Counted from the stretch's first letter, positions 1-12,007 are shown. The stretch: 64,000 nucleotides of DNA from Chelydra serpentina (GCA_037349315.1 JBAIAC010000048.1:35528501-35592500), one strand, 5' to 3'. Translations and numbers: made by a program. The notes: generated by a model not told the origin, from the letters alone.

Positions 1-127
1 TCGTGGGTCAATACCCACTTCTTCGGATGCAAGCAGTGGAATCGAAGAAGTGGGTATTGACCCACGAAAGCTTATGCTTCAATACCTCTGTTAGTCTATA
101 AGGTGCCACAGGACCCTTTGTCGCTTC
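1..127 (+). mobile_element. SINE-like palindromic unit, right part (cut by window start)
   Basis: The first 75 bases form a near-perfect hairpin: TCGTGGGTCAATACCCACTT at position 1 is answered by its reverse complement around 49-68. It then runs into the tail shared by the family (AAGCTTATG, GTTAGTCTATAAGGTGCC, ending in CTTTGTCGCTT). The same tail is seen at 5676-5883, 15222-15432 and 63093-63295. The head and the left target duplication lie outside the window. The loop here (about positions 25-42) differs from the loops of the other copies. Confidence 0.75.
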
Positions 128-277
128 CATCCTTAGAGGTTTTTAAGTCCCGGCTTGATAAAGCCCTGGCTGGGATGATTTAGTTGGTGTTGGTCCTGCT
201 TTGAGCAGGGGGTTGGACTAGATGACCTCCTGAGGTCTCTTCCAACCCTAATCGTCTAGGATTCTATGATTCTAATG
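128..277 (+). mobile_element. CR1 LINE 3' end
   Basis: This is a CR1 3' terminus: the last codons of the RT ORF (GGAGGTTTTTAAG-like, then GCCCTGGCTGGGATGAT), the 3' UTR block TTTGAGCAGGGGGTTGGACT, and the octamer tail ATTCTATGATTCTA. It aligns by eye with 43716-43865 of the long CR1 in this window, with scattered differences. It abuts the SINE-like unit at 1-127, which therefore appears to have inserted into this CR1. Confidence 0.85.
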
Positions 278-1635
278 GACCAGATTCAGCCCTGGTACAG
301 GTCGGCCCAAGTTCTATAAGACAATAGAGGTTGTATCCGTATATGCCAGCCAGGGCTTAGTTAGATATCATGTGATGCTGGGGAAGCTGGATGCCCTAAT
401 GTAAACTTGATGGATAACCGTTAAAATATTTTACATGGACTGTCTAAAAGGTGACTGTGTAAAATGGCGTTGTGGAGTTCCGTATCCATTGTATCTCACT
501 CATTTCGATACCTGTATCAAATGTATTGAGTTTTCAACTCCCACAAACTCACCCTGGGCTCTATGAAGCTGGATTCTTGCCATTTTGTATATCATTGACA
601 CTGACAGAAGTTCTGCAGGCCAAATTATGCCCCCAGATACATGTGTGCACCCCAATTGTTTTCAGATTTAGTCATCAATAAATACTGGCACAAACTCATT
701 CAAGGATAACAGGGTTTCTCAGGCCTCACTGAGAAAATAATCATTACTGATTTCTAATGAGAAATACATTGCCTGAACAATTTGAATGTGTCCAAGAGAG
801 AGATTTTTGTTTCATTTGAGGTGGGGATATAGTTTTTATGAGGCTTGGGAAAGATACTGTACTAGTAAGTTCTCCCCACTGCCCCACAGACACTTTACTT
901 GTATCAATGCACTTAACCTGCCAACGCACACTGAACTCATAATGCTGTAGGATTAGTTCCTTTAGGGTAAATAACTTTCTATGCCCTCTGTTTCATGATT
1001 CTGCATTTCTGATGTAAATTTTCAGCAATAAAAGTGAGGAGACACCAAATTTATGTGGAAGATAGGGAATGTGGGACTAAAATGGAGATATCTGAGAAGC
1101 AGGCACTTACAGTACTTTATGTACAGATCAGATAATCTCTGAGGTGATTCAGGGGCTGCTCTAGTGTAAGGACCGTTCTGATAGAACAACGAGGCATCAC
1201 ACACCCCTGTCAACAGAGCAGATGTTTTGAAGTGTATACAGCTCTGTCTCCCAGTCTGGTAACAAGAAATCTTTTGCGGGTGGCTGCATCTTCTCTAAGC
1301 AGCAGCATCTGGTTTGGTGTGACCTAGTAGCCTTTCCCCTGACTCTCTCTACTGTGGTTCTCTACCAATGTAACAGCACTGCTTCCCTGTTGCTCAGAAA
1401 GCACCATAGCTTGGAATCCCCAAAGCAGACACGTTCTGACATCAGCAAATCCCAAGGGAGCACCAGACTGCTGCGGAGACTGGAGAGCTACAGCTGTAAG
1501 GCCGTGTGAGCTGGTGCCTTGATGCAACAACACCCTCTTTGGCCTGGTAGAGCATTACACCAGAGTTCCCTACATCTGATGGGGCGATCAGTCAGCCCCT
1601 CTTGCCCTCTTGACTACTATCTATGGTAGTCTCAT
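278..1635. other. no recognisable feature
   Basis: This is unique-looking, moderately A+T-rich sequence. The open frames are 60-70 codons, with no domain or splice pattern that I recognise. No repeat family was identified. Confidence 0.4.
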
Positions 1636-2175
1636 TCTGGACTATGGGCTAGTCTCAGTCCCATCGGGGTGTGTGAGGGTTTCTCCTTATACTTGGCAGG
1701 GTCAGCTGGTCCTGATGCTCAGGAGGTCTGGAAATCCCTTCAGTTTGTAGGTCTCGCTGGGGTCGGTAAGGGAACCCAGGCCCAACCACTTCACTGGGTT
1801 CCAGCTCAGGGCCCTAAACCAGGCAGGGAAAATCAGGACTCAACAACTTCTCCTGTTGTGCCCTGAGCTCCTTCCTACCTCCCTTGGTTTCTGTAGGCTT
1901 CTCCAGGCCATAGATCCAGTTATCCTGTCTCTGGGTGCGTCTCTGAACAGCTTCTCAGCAGCTTGCTCACAGGAGTTTCCTTCTCCAGCCTGCTTGCTCT
2001 TCTGGAAGCTGCCATGCCCTTCTGCTTCCCAGCTCTTTATTTTCCCAGCTGCTGGGAGGCTACCAATCAGCACTGGCTGGCAGTACCTGCATTCCTTTGG
2101 CTGCCAGGTCAGCATGGGATATATGCGCCCCATGACAAGCCCAGAACAAAACCAGTAGCAGTAGGTTGAGAATGA
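1636..2175 (-). mobile_element. LTR-like relic
   Basis: The block at about 1769-1816 (GGGAACCCAGGCCC, then GGGTTCCAGCTCAGGGCCCT) resembles 36995-37041 inside the LTR at 36853-37503, and both are followed by pyrimidine-rich sequence with clustered CTCC/CTTC. I infer a diverged LTR of a related family in the same (minus) orientation. The ends and target duplication are not visible. The 97- and 100-codon frames here read through this repeat and are not credible genes. Confidence 0.4.
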
Positions 2176-2670
2176 GGGAAGCCAGCATCCTGGGAAAACC
2201 TTGAAAGAGCAAAAGATCCCCCCAGACCTGTTGTGTGTGTTAAGCTACATGAAACATTCCCTCTTCCCATAGCTCACTGCTCCAACTCATCTGCGATGCT
2301 AACTGGCGGACCAGGTTCAAGAACGGAACCCACGTTCCCTACATGACAACTAGGAGCTTCATGTGCATCTAGGCCATCAGGTCAGCTGTAAAAATGCAAG
2401 TTTTAAAACTCCAATTACTGACCAGCTGTTTCTTTGAATAGTACCTCTGTGCTGCTGTTTAGCTTTTGCATTTTATTTGATCAGCTTCATCTGGAGCGTT
2501 CTGAACTCTTCATTTCTCCTTTTTATAAGAAATGGCTGTTAAAATTCAGCACAGCTGTAAGTGCTCTTGGAAGCCTTGGCCATACCAATGCTAATGGAGG
2601 ATGCAGAGCTGTAGGGTACTATCAAGCCTGTCACAATGGTGCTTTTACATGTTATAAAGTTCCCAGGAAT

Positions 2671-2743
2671 ATGGGCCATGTCCTCAGCTGGTATAATCCT
2701 CTGAAGTCAATGGAGCTATGCTGATTTATACAAGCTGATGATC
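2671..2743. mobile_element. palindromic MITE relic (CAATGGAGC core)
   Basis: GGGCCATGTCCTCAGCTGGT at the left is matched inversely by ACAAGCTGATGATCTGGCCC at the right, with a GAAGTCAATGGAGC centre. It belongs to the same family as 18784-18874. The 96-codon frame across it is fortuitous. Confidence 0.55.
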
Positions 2744-3888
2744 TGGCCCTCTAAGTATGAGGCGTTAATTACATTCCAGTTTTCTGGTAACATTAGCAAT
2801 TCATTTAAGTATGTCTCCTTGGGTTTATGATGTCACCAGAATCCCTTGATAAATTTACGTTCTTATGAGTGCATCGCTGATAAGGAATAAAACAAATTAC
2901 CTACACATTTCTGGATCATAGTGGCCATGCATTTGTCAGTGTTCTAATACAGGGAGCTAAGCCTGTTTTAGTAATTTTAGCCACTTGAGAAGAGCAGTAA
3001 GAACCCTGAAATATACTGAGTGGAATGTCTGAGTAACATCATCATTTTAAAGGGAAAATATTTCTAATAAAACAATATGTAAATGAACATTGTTCTTTAA
3101 AACACAAGTTTGAAGACAAAGCACTAGCCTGAATTATCCTCTCTTTTCATAATAATCAGTCCATGTTAAACTGGACATTTTCAAAACAATTGCTGTATTC
3201 TGCTCTTGAATCTACATGGCAAAAATTCAGAGTTAAGTGATCCACCATCTGAGTCTAAGAGTAGAATTCACCTTCAGTAACAATGTTGGTGACCAATATT
3301 TAAGTAAAGATCCAGATCGTTTCACAGTCTGAATATTCCTTTCAACTCCATTTTATCAGAAAGTAGGAACATGATCAATTCCTGCCATTTTTGTTGGATA
3401 TATTCAAAACTGCTATAAAACTGATAATTTGATACTTTGAATTATGATCTCTTAAGTTTGGCAAATACAGAAGAATCTCTGTCATATGCAGTGAGATGAC
3501 AGAAAGCAGCAATACCTGCTAATATATGGATCATGTACTTGCTGTAACCAATGATTCTACTGCAGTTGGACCACTGGATTTCATCTGAGGACCTCAAGAC
3601 CTCTCCAGGAAGTCTGAATTGATGTCTGATTGTTTTTAACTCTTTGGCCACAGCCTTTGTGTACAGGAAATTACCATTCAATAAACCTTGGGCCAAAGTT
3701 CTTTTTCTAACACACAAATCTTCAGAGCAGAATGGAAAAAGATTTGCCATGTCACTGACACAGATATAATATTCTTAATGTCTTTTACTATATACATTAT
3801 AACATGGAAACATGTCATATCAAAAGTTGTCAAACACTGATGTAAAAGTGGACTCCCTCTTCCCTTCTCTAATAAATTGGTTAGCATT
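2744..3888. other. A+T-rich DNA, nothing recognised
   Basis: Unique-looking A+T-rich sequence. A minus-strand frame of 102 codons (3442-3750) shows no domain, low-complexity signal or splice context and is treated as chance. Confidence 0.4.
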
Positions 3889-3891
3889 TTA

Positions 3892-4014
3892 GGCCCTGAT
3901 CCTACAACAGGATCCACCTAGACTCTTGAAATCATACTGGATCCCATTAAAGTCTAGGAGATTCTGCATGGGCTTCAAATCTGCCTGCATGGATCCCTTC
4001 TTAAAATCAGGACC
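3892..4014. mobile_element. TTA-target MITE, 123 bp
   Basis: Terminal inverted repeats GGCCCTGATCC (left) and AATCAGGACC (right) are flanked on both sides by TTA (3889-3891 and 4015-4017). A 3-bp TTA/TAA target duplication is typical of PIF/Harbinger elements, so I infer a Harbinger-like non-autonomous element. The TSD is short, so the class is tentative. Confidence 0.6.
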
Positions 4015-4017
4015 TTA

Positions 4018-5663
4018 ATGAGCCAGTATAATAAGTCTACATTTACAGTAAAATGGAGATGGGTCTATAAGATCTTCTGATTTTAAAATAAGATCAGCTA
4101 AAACTGTTGTAAGGTTTGAGCCACATCTTCTGTATGGCTTCATTATATTATGACAATTCAAATAAATAATAACAGAGATGGTTTTGTTAACTCATTAAAT
4201 TTCATGAGGAATTCTGAGTAATGCCCACATATTCCAAGTGTTATTAGTTTATATCAATGTGATTCTGTGTTTTAACACTTTCATAATAGGACAATCCATT
4301 TATTTTTTCTTTTTGACATCTCATTAGGGAAATTATTTTAAAATGCACAATCCTTCCCCTATCCCCCATGTCAGAAAAAAAATGAAAGAACTTCATATTT
4401 TTATACACATGCAGAGAGAGCTCAAGAAAACCCAGATTTGTCTCTCCTTTTATTGAGGTCAGGTTTAAAATGTTATTTCTTCCTGAGAAACCAAGTCAAT
4501 GGCTTGCTCAATAGATCATCATTGTCATAGAATTCTCCTTTGTCTTTATCATCATAATTTGTGGTTGAAATTAATACACATCTTTTTCCCTGTTCAAGTC
4601 TCCAGAGACCTTTTGTGTCCTGTCAATCTTTCCCAGGGTTTTCCCTGCTTTCAGTACAGGGAGAGTTCTGCGTAAGTGCCTCTGGGGCTGTGTCAAAAAT
4701 GCCTTGCATAATCTCCCAATATTTCAGTGCCACAAGTGCAGCTGCACTCATGGTACCCATGGTGGGAGCTCTAGCATGGATTAGGTCCAGGCTTTTTTAG
4801 ATAACCCTTAAGCCACACTCTCCCCTACTGCAGTAGGAGAAAACCCTGGAAATGGATGATATTATTAAAAGGTTTGTGGTGATTTGAACAAGGCAAGAAG
4901 TGAGCTTAGATCTATCAAACAGGTTTTAGGAAGATGAGGACAAAGGGAAGGTCAGTGGCCAGGGGATATGTTAAACAAGCTCTTAACTTGATTTCTTAGG
5001 AAGAAATAAACAGTCCTATTTCCATCAGTCCCACAAGAGAGACACATCCCTTCCTCCCTCCAGTACATTCAGGGAAGAACTCCTCTAGGAGATTTCCTCT
5101 GTTTAGGCCCCTTCTGTAAGTTTTACTTATTATTTACATTACTATAGTACCTAGGATTGGCGCCCGACCAATGATTAGGGCCTGTCACGGGGTGAGTCTT
5201 TTCAGCACATCCTTTTGTGGCCTTAGTCGTACACTCTCCACCCCTCCTCAGGTTTTTTCAATCGATCCCCACACTGAGGTTGGCTCTAGAATGTGCCTCC
5301 CTTCGCGGGGTCTGATTTATTACTTTTTTTTTTTTTTTACAAAGGTTGACTCTGCAATGAAAGGTAGGGAGTTGGGGATGATAGAGTGATATTTGCTTGG
5401 AGTTGTCCAGAGGGTAAAGATAGGCCACATTCTAATGCCAAACAGTTGGGTGAGGAAAAAAACACTTTTCAGAATATGGAAATGAAATTTTCAATAGACT
5501 TATGCTTTGTCCCCCATCCACCTATCCACAAATGAGCACATGTGTGAGCACTCTGTCACCAGACAGGTCCCAGTCCTGCAAAGCATACAGTACTTCGTTA
5601 TGTTAATTGTGTTACACAGGAGATCAGACTAAATGAATATACTTGTCCCTTCTGGACTAAAAC
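4018..5663. other. A+T-rich DNA with a T15 run
   Basis: No gene recognised. There is a 15-T run at 5324-5338. The segment around 5175-5310 is richer in C and CpG than its surroundings and may be an unidentified repeat. Confidence 0.35.
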
Positions 5664-5675
5664 TATATGAATCTT

Positions 5676-5883
5676 TAGAAGCGACAAAGGGTCCTGTGGC
5701 ACCTTATAGACTAACAGAGGTATTGAAGCATAAGCTTTCGTGGGTGAATACCCACTTCTTTGGATGCAAGCAGTGGAAATGTCCAGAGGCAGATATAAAT
5801 GTGCAGGGAAGATTCAGGCTAGAGATAACGAGGTAAGCTAATCAGGGAGGGTGAGGCCCTCTTCTACACGGCTACCCCTCTGA
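5676..5883 (-). mobile_element. SINE-like unit, non-palindromic form
   Basis: It is flanked by a perfect 12-bp direct repeat TATATGAATCTT (5664-5675 and 5884-5895). Read on the minus strand it has the family head ATCAGAGGGGTAGCCGTGT, a body, and the tail with GTGGGTATTCACCCAC, AAGCTTATG, GTTAGTCTATAAGG and CTTTGTCGCTTCT. There is no inverted duplication of the tail here, so this copy looks like the parental arrangement of the fold-back units at 15222, 31671 and 63093. A duplication of this length points to LINE-type insertion rather than cut-and-paste. Confidence 0.8.
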
Positions 5884-5919
5884 TATATGAATCTTAAAAT
5901 CTATGAATGAACTTCTTGT

Positions 5920-6108
5920 GAAATGCTGAGTGTACTCAACTGCCACCAACTTAAGTAGGAACTGAGAGTATTCAGAACCTCTAAGAGGAGGTGCCCAGCA
6001 CCCTTCTGAATTGGGATCACTGACTTCAGTGGGTACTCAGCTCCTTTGAAAATTAGGCCAGGAATACTCAGTGACAACTCAATTCTGCGAGAAGTGCTGA
6101 GCACACTT
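5920..6108. repeat. MITE-like relic with GTGCTGAGCAC motifs
   Basis: Near-inverted motifs occur (GTGCCCAGCACCCTTCTGAA left, AAGTGCTGAGCACACTTCT right) around CTGACTTCAGTGGG and AAAATTAGGCC. Similar pieces lie near 29940-30010 and 53515-53545. The family is not named and the boundaries are approximate. Confidence 0.4.
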
Positions 6109-6180
6109 CTGGGCTGATTACTGATCAGGAAGACACACACATCTGAATATTGATTCAGACTTTGACACAATCAAATCTGA

Positions 6181-8550
6181 TCAGCCTGGAGCTGATAAGG
6201 AGGGTGAATGCTATCTGATGAAACAGGGCTGATTAAGCCTCAAAAAGAACAGTAATAGTTATCAGAGAAACAAAATAGGTCTGATATGAAAAGAAGTTCA
6301 CAGGTTTGTGAACTGAGGACTATTCAGGTGTAGCCATCACAGGCAAACACAACTACGGTTTCAAACAAAGGTGCCTAAGAAATGATATGTACCTATGCAC
6401 ATGCTAGCCATTTTACAGGTGCAGTTATCAGGATTGATTTGCACAGAGACTAGTTTGTTTCAAATATGGAAAAGTATACTCTGTGTATACAATTACCAGC
6501 TTGTGTACAATTAAGGCCCCAGTGTTTGAAAACTTATCCTACATCATACATACACAGGCCAGGAGACAGATTTTAAATGAGTCTACAGAATGCTGGAGAA
6601 AAATGTTATTCATCACAACTAAGAAAATATCTTTTTTTCACTAACTACATTACAGACCAAACACTGTGAACAGCAGCCTTCTATGCTTTGAAAGTCCTAA
6701 ACTTTGTTTTCAAAGTTTGGGATGATTTGTGTGGGCTTCTGCAGCACAGGCTCAGGACAGAGGAGTTTTATTAAAGTACCTACACTACAGTACTTATCAT
6801 TATATTCTGTCCAGTTTCCTTTCAGCGCCACAAATGGCTGCTTGCAAAATGACCTGAAAAATGTCTATTTTCTTTGCATGACATTTAAATGGACCAGTTT
6901 ATTAATTGTGTTGCAGCTCACCAATTCCTCGTAAGAGAGAAAGCAAATGGCATGAGTTTACCTTTCCCAGTATTCCGCTAGAAACTAGCTATTACTTGCT
7001 CAGTGACTGTAACTCCCTTATTGGAAACAATAAGAGATTATTGTTGGTTTCTCTGACAAATGGAAGTAATTTTTAGGGTACATCTGCAAAGCTGGTTGGT
7101 TACCAAACCCAATGGAAGCTGAATAGGAAAAAAATATAAACTGTAGACAACCAGCCACATATACTCACATTGAGATGAACACAGAATGTGCCCAGATTAA
7201 TAATGTTTCATGCACTTTCAGTGTCTTTAATCACATTTTGACCATTGCTAATGTAATCTCTACTCAGCAATGTACCTTCCTGCTTTCTAAGTGGGTAGAG
7301 CAAAAGGTCCCCAATTAATACTCGCTAAGAGTAACACTTTTTAGTCTCAAGTCACTAAAGCATTCATCTGTTTTTCAGATTTACCTTCCATGTAGGCTTT
7401 CAGTTTGTAAATTTTAGATGTGAAACCTTTGACTGTAGATTAAGTGAGTAATAAACTTTAGACTATGTCCAGTAAATACTGAGTAACCATACAAGATTTT
7501 GATGTTAAAAGTTCAAAAAATTGAAACTGAACGGCAACCTGTTAACATAGAATCCTTATAATATAAAGGTTATTAAATGTTTGAAGAGATTAAAGCACCT
7601 AAATGACTTCTGTTGCCTTTATAGCCATGTCAATATGTTAGTATATAGCACCACTGCGATTAAAATGTACAGACTGAGAAAATAAATTCCCTGCCCCATA
7701 CAGCTTATGGTATAAATGAATACATTACCAATAATGGACAATTAGTGGCACATAGATGCCAGTGCAGGTAGGTTTAGTGGATTTCATGGGATGTTGGAAA
7801 CAACCTGCAGACTAAGAGGGAGAGTGTAAAATGCTCAGAGGGTAAAATTGATCCCCAATAAATCAGTATTTTCTTTATTTCAAGTAGAGATGAGCCTGAA
7901 ACACAGAGTATGGATATGGATCTGCAAAAGCAAAATAAAGCTCTTACATTGAAGATTTCCTGAAAGTATGACTGCAACTCATTCCTCAAGCAGAAGAATT
8001 CTGCAACTTTATTTAATAAGTCATGTTAATCTAATAAAATTTTGCTAAAATTACTGTATAAAGCTCTTTAATGGGTTTTTTTCAAGAAAACTGATTCATG
8101 GGCAAGTCATTGTACCTGGAGAAATAAATCTCAGATGAGCAATGAGAAATCTACAGTTTCCAGTCGGAATTGGAGGTAGAGGCGTTCATTTTTAATCACC
8201 TTTTTATAACAGAATTTCCATATTCACTCAATGAATACACGTCTATAAAACAAGAAATCAAACTGTACAACAACTTGAGCTATACACAGTCTTTGTAATC
8301 ACAAAGAAGCAATTCAACTCACAGCAGGACTGTAAGCTATAAAACATCACATCACAATTATATATACAGAGAGAGAATGTCTCATCACAAGAATAAGTCT
8401 TTAACATAGCATGAGAAGCAAGTAAATTCCTCAGCTATGCTCTAATTACTATAGGAGCCAGCAGTTATAAATATGCATTTTCTTCTGAAGTAAAGGCAAG
8501 GGATTGAGACACTCACTGGGATATATAAATTCTTAAAATATAAGAAGGTG
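6181..8550. other. A+T-rich unique DNA
   Basis: No gene or repeat is recognised with confidence. The open frames are under 80 codons. Confidence 0.4.
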
Positions 8551-8748
8551 ATCCTGTTACCCAGGGTTTTCTGAACCCAAAGCAGTGGTAACTTAATCTG
8601 TTTCTCTCCAGGTGGATAGAATAAATCAGGAATAAATCAGTGGGGACAGAGCTCCTCCGTCTGATAAATGATTGATACAAACCAGAGTGCTTTTACCTAA
8701 AACTACTTTTTATTAGGGATCAAGCATACACATATATATGCTATAGCA

Positions 8749-8953
8749 CAGTGGTTCTCAAGCTTTTGTATTGGTGACCTCTTTTACACAGCAAACCTCC
8801 CCCTTATTAATTAAACAAATTTTTTATATTTAACACTATTATAAGTGCTGTAGGTGAAGCGGGGTTTGGGGGTGGAGACAGACAGCTCACAATCCTCCAT
8901 GTAATAACCTTGTGACCCCTGAGGGGTCACGACCCCCAGTTTGAGAACTCCTG
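8749..8953. mobile_element. hAT (Charlie-like) MITE, 205 bp
   Basis: The ends are CAGTGGTTCTCAA and, inverted, GTTTGAGAACTCCTG. They are flanked by a perfect 8-bp duplication CTATAGCA (8741-8748 and 8954-8961), the hAT hallmark. An internal GACCCCTGAGGGGTCACGAC is a strong local palindrome. The element has no coding capacity. It was inserted into the LTR-like block at 8553-9565 and so is younger than it. Confidence 0.9.
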
Positions 8954-9031
8954 CTATAGCAATAGGTTCAGAACAGACCAAACAGTTACCCAAAGTCTGA
9001 GATGGTTTCAAGTGATCAACAGCCAGGCTTC

Positions 9032-9044
9032 GGGGGGGGGGGGG
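9032..9044. repeat. G13 run
   Basis: There are thirteen consecutive G residues inside the LTR-like block, a likely length-polymorphic site. Confidence 0.9.
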
Positions 9045-9565
9045 CTTCTTCCATCCAGCTGCCGAGGAGTTTAGATATCAGCTCCTTGCTTGAAGAAAAA
9101 CTCCCTCGGACTGCTCTGAGGTATTTATTTTAAATCTTTTATAGATAACTCTCACAAGACACGTAACTCATAGTAACCCCTACTGGGTCCCCAATTCTAG
9201 CTTCAACAAATTGCTCATTATCTCTTATCAGCAAAGAATTTCTAGTATTTCTAGTCATAACAACAATAAAACTTATATGTCATGGGCTCTCAAAACCAAG
9301 GCTGCAATCCACTCACTTTCTTCCATTCTGTTAACTCTTTTCCAATCCTCCCATTCTGATTAGCAAAGCTGCAACTGCAGCAATTTGGCCTTGCCCATGA
9401 GAGCACTGAAAATTATTCCTAGTTCTGTTTGGGTGGCTAAATACACCTAAAATGGCTGCAGTTTAGTTTGGTCAAGTTCTGGGGTAACAGAATGTTCTGT
9501 ACTTCCTTATCTTGATCCTGGATGTCTAATTCTACTTTTTTTCTTGGACACAGATAAGGTTATCT

Positions 9566-10510
9566 TCCATAACAAAGACTAGGTGAGGTAATATATTTTA
9601 TTGGATCCACTTCTATCGGTCGAAGGGACAAGCTTTTGGCTTCACAGAGCTCTTCCCCAGGTCTGCAGAAGATAACCAGAGTGTTACAGCTAAATACAAG
9701 GTGAAACAGATTGTTAAGCATAAGGGATTCACACAATGAAGTTGACACTGAGCATGTTTGCAGTTGTAGAACAAAGGAGGGTTAGACGGCAGCAGGATGT
9801 GTTACAAATTGTTGTAATGGGCCATAAAACAAATCTCTTTGTTAAGTCCATGATAGTGTTCAACAGAGATATGAATTTAAGCTCCCAAATAAGTATTTTG
9901 AAGGTGGTGTGCAGGTTTCATTTGAGGGCGAGTACTGGGAGGTCAGATATGGAGTGATCGGTTCCTGAGAAGGGTTTGCCCACAGGTGATAAGATGATTT
10001 GTCTTTTATCTTTTTCTCTAGTGAGTTAGTTCAAGAGCATAGTGATTGTCTAATTTTTACCTACATTGTTGTTGTGATAATATATGTGGGACCTTTGGAT
10101 CTTGAAAGGTGTATTGTGGGTGTTATTTATCATCATAACAATGGAGATATGTCTGCAGGTTTTGTATCTGTTGTTCTGACATGGTCTGGTGCCATTTTGA
10201 GTTGGTGTGTGCTGGTCTGTGGGGAGCGTGCTTCTGATGATTACCTTGGAGAGGTTGGAGGATTGTTGGAAGGTCCTGAAGATGGATTCAGGAAAGATTT
10301 CTCTCAGGATTGGGTCCCCCATCAAATATTGATGGTAACTGTTGATGATACCCCATATGGGCTTCAGTGTGGTGTAGTAAGTGACAACTAGGGGTGTGTA
10401 GTTGGTGGGATTTTATTTTTCCTGTTTTGAAGCAGGTTTTCTTGTGGTATTTGGGTGGCCCATTCCATGATGCAATCTACTTCTCCGGTGGAGTGCCTTG
10501 TTTGGTGAAG
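9566..10510 (-). pseudogene. Penelope-like element, 3' part (minus strand)
   Basis: On the minus strand, 10510 to 10050 encodes the C-terminal part of a Penelope-type reverse transcriptase followed by its linker: segments such as TPLVVTYYTTLKPIWG, GDPILREIFPES and RSTLPTDQHTPTQNGTRPC are recognisable. It continues at 9960-9740 with the DHSISDL-like end. The 3' tail at 9566-9660 (AAGAGCTCTGTGAAGCCAAA, GGATCCAATAAAATATATTA, CTCACCTAG) is the usual tail of vertebrate Penelope-like elements. The core of the GIY-YIG endonuclease is not readable, probably because of a deletion near 9990-10060. Several stops and frameshifts make this a dead copy. Confidence 0.75.
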
Positions 10511-11655
10511 ACAGAGTTAAGTGTGTTACGGTGTGTATCTCTGTAGACAAGCCAAAATCAGTACCATAGACAGAGTCCAGGTGTGACCCAGGGTTTGAAA
10601 CAGGGTGCTCAGAGTTCAAGGACAAGCTAAATTGATATTGTGGCCAGGGTCCAGATACAAGACAAAGGTCAAAGCTGTGTAGTAAGAGTCTGAGTGTCCA
10701 GAGAGGGTCAGGAAGCAGAGGCAAGGCTGGAGTGGGTCAGAGTAGGGCAAAGACAGAACTGGAATAGGGCTCAGGCAAGGCAGGGTCAGGAACAGAATCA
10801 GTAGCAGGCTGGGGCTCTTGAGAGTCTGATACACTGTGAGGCAGCAGAAGGGTCCCTGGCCAGCTAGTGCTATTGCACAGACTAATCTGCAGCTCTGGCA
10901 AGATTGGGGAAATACCTGAGCCTAGGGGGACATCTGACTCAGTTTAGGGATAGGTTGCAGCCACATGCCTGAGGATTGAGTCACTGCAGGCTCTGTGGGA
11001 AGGATAAGTCAGTGCAGCTGAGTTGTTGCTGCAAGTCTGACTCACCGGAGTGCCATTGGAGGGGCACCAATTGAATTTACGGGGGTGGGTGGGTGCAGGT
11101 TCTGCCCATATCTAAAGCCCCTCCCACAGCCTAAGGGGAGGTGCCACTGGACCCAGGACTCAGGTGAATGCGGGGGACAACAAATGAGAGAATAGGGACG
11201 AGAGTAGGGATTACAGGGTCAAAAGCAGGAGGCAGAGGGGAACCCCAGACAGTGACCACTGTTCCTTGAAGGCATCCAGTGAGCCAGTTGACATGGTCCA
11301 GAAGAACTCTGCCTGGAGACAGGACTTCAGGGAGGAGCAGAAATAGGCCCCACAGTCGCAGAGCACCTCCCTGTCCAGCATACTCCTCCTGGTGTGGTGG
11401 ATGGCCAACTGGGCCAGTGCCAGGAGCAGGTTGACAAGGAGATCCGTGATTTCATGGGGCCACAGATGGGGTAAGTGTAGATCAGAAGGTGCAGGGAAAA
11501 GTGCAGCCAGAACCTAAGAAGAAGCTTTTGGAGGAGCCAGAAAAGGGGCTGCAATCTGGTGTGCTCGATGTAAACGTGCTCCAGGGTCTCCCTCTCACTG
11601 CAAAAGGGGCAAATATCAGGGAAGGGGTGAACCACGCCCTGGCATGTGTTCCTGG
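10511..11655 (-). pseudogene. non-LTR retrotransposon C-terminus and 3' region inside the Penelope element
   Basis: On the minus strand, 11655-11210 encodes a zinc-knuckle-like C-terminal domain of a LINE ORF2: CPFCSERETLEHVY (Cx2C...H) followed by LQPLFWLLQKLLLRFWLHFS and, after a frame break, further hydrophobic and basic blocks to about 11210. The arrangement suggests a Tx1/L1-like or related LINE; the clade is uncertain. Sequence 10511-11200, rich in GGTCAG/CAGGG repeats, would be its 3' untranslated part. It lies between two pieces of the Penelope element, so it inserted there or marks a rearrangement junction. Confidence 0.5.
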
Positions 11656-11965
11656 TGGGAAGAGGTTGTAGTTTCTCTTGGAGTTGTTTGGGGAAAGATT
11701 TGACAATATCCTTAAATTCCTGTGTAAATTGTGATATGGGGTCTTCTCTGAGTTCTTTATAGTAGATATATAGATATCAGAGAGTTGTTGGTTGGTCTTG
11801 TTGCCATAGTCATCATGACTGAGGACTACGATGGTGCCCCCTTTATCTGCCAGTTTGCTCACTATCTTGTGGTTGAATGTCAGGGATTGTATAACTATCT
11901 TCTCAGTGGTGGAGAGATTGTGGTTGATATAATGTTTATTAAGGATTTCACACTCAATTTTTTAC
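11656..11965 (-). pseudogene. Penelope-like element, RT N-terminal part
   Basis: On the minus strand the frame contains KLADKGGTIVVLSHDDY, the conserved start of Penelope-type RTs (ADKGGxxVV), then the FKDIVKSFPKQLQEKLQPL block. It ends abruptly at 11655. The middle of the RT, roughly 200 or more residues, is missing between this part and 9566-10510, so an insertion alone does not explain the gap. Confidence 0.7.
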
Positions 11966-12007
11966 TTGTGTTACCCGCAAAAAATTCTGTTACTCACATA
12001 CTCTAGG

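Larger units (their letters stand above)
8553..9565 (-). mobile_element. solo-LTR-like block, minus strand
   Basis: Read on the minus strand, a TATA-box-like CTATAAAAG (about 9137-9145) is followed downstream by an AATAAA polyadenylation signal (about 8709-8714), the order expected of U3-R in an LTR. A hAT MITE (8749-8953) sits between them. No internal retroviral genes lie on either side. The ends were placed by the change to the Penelope tail on the right and are approximate. No target duplication was found. Confidence 0.4.

Noticed and set aside
9999..10391. 130-codon plus-strand frame with hydrophobic segments
   Set aside because: It is the antisense of the Penelope-like RT and linker, whose minus-strand reading has recognisable motifs.
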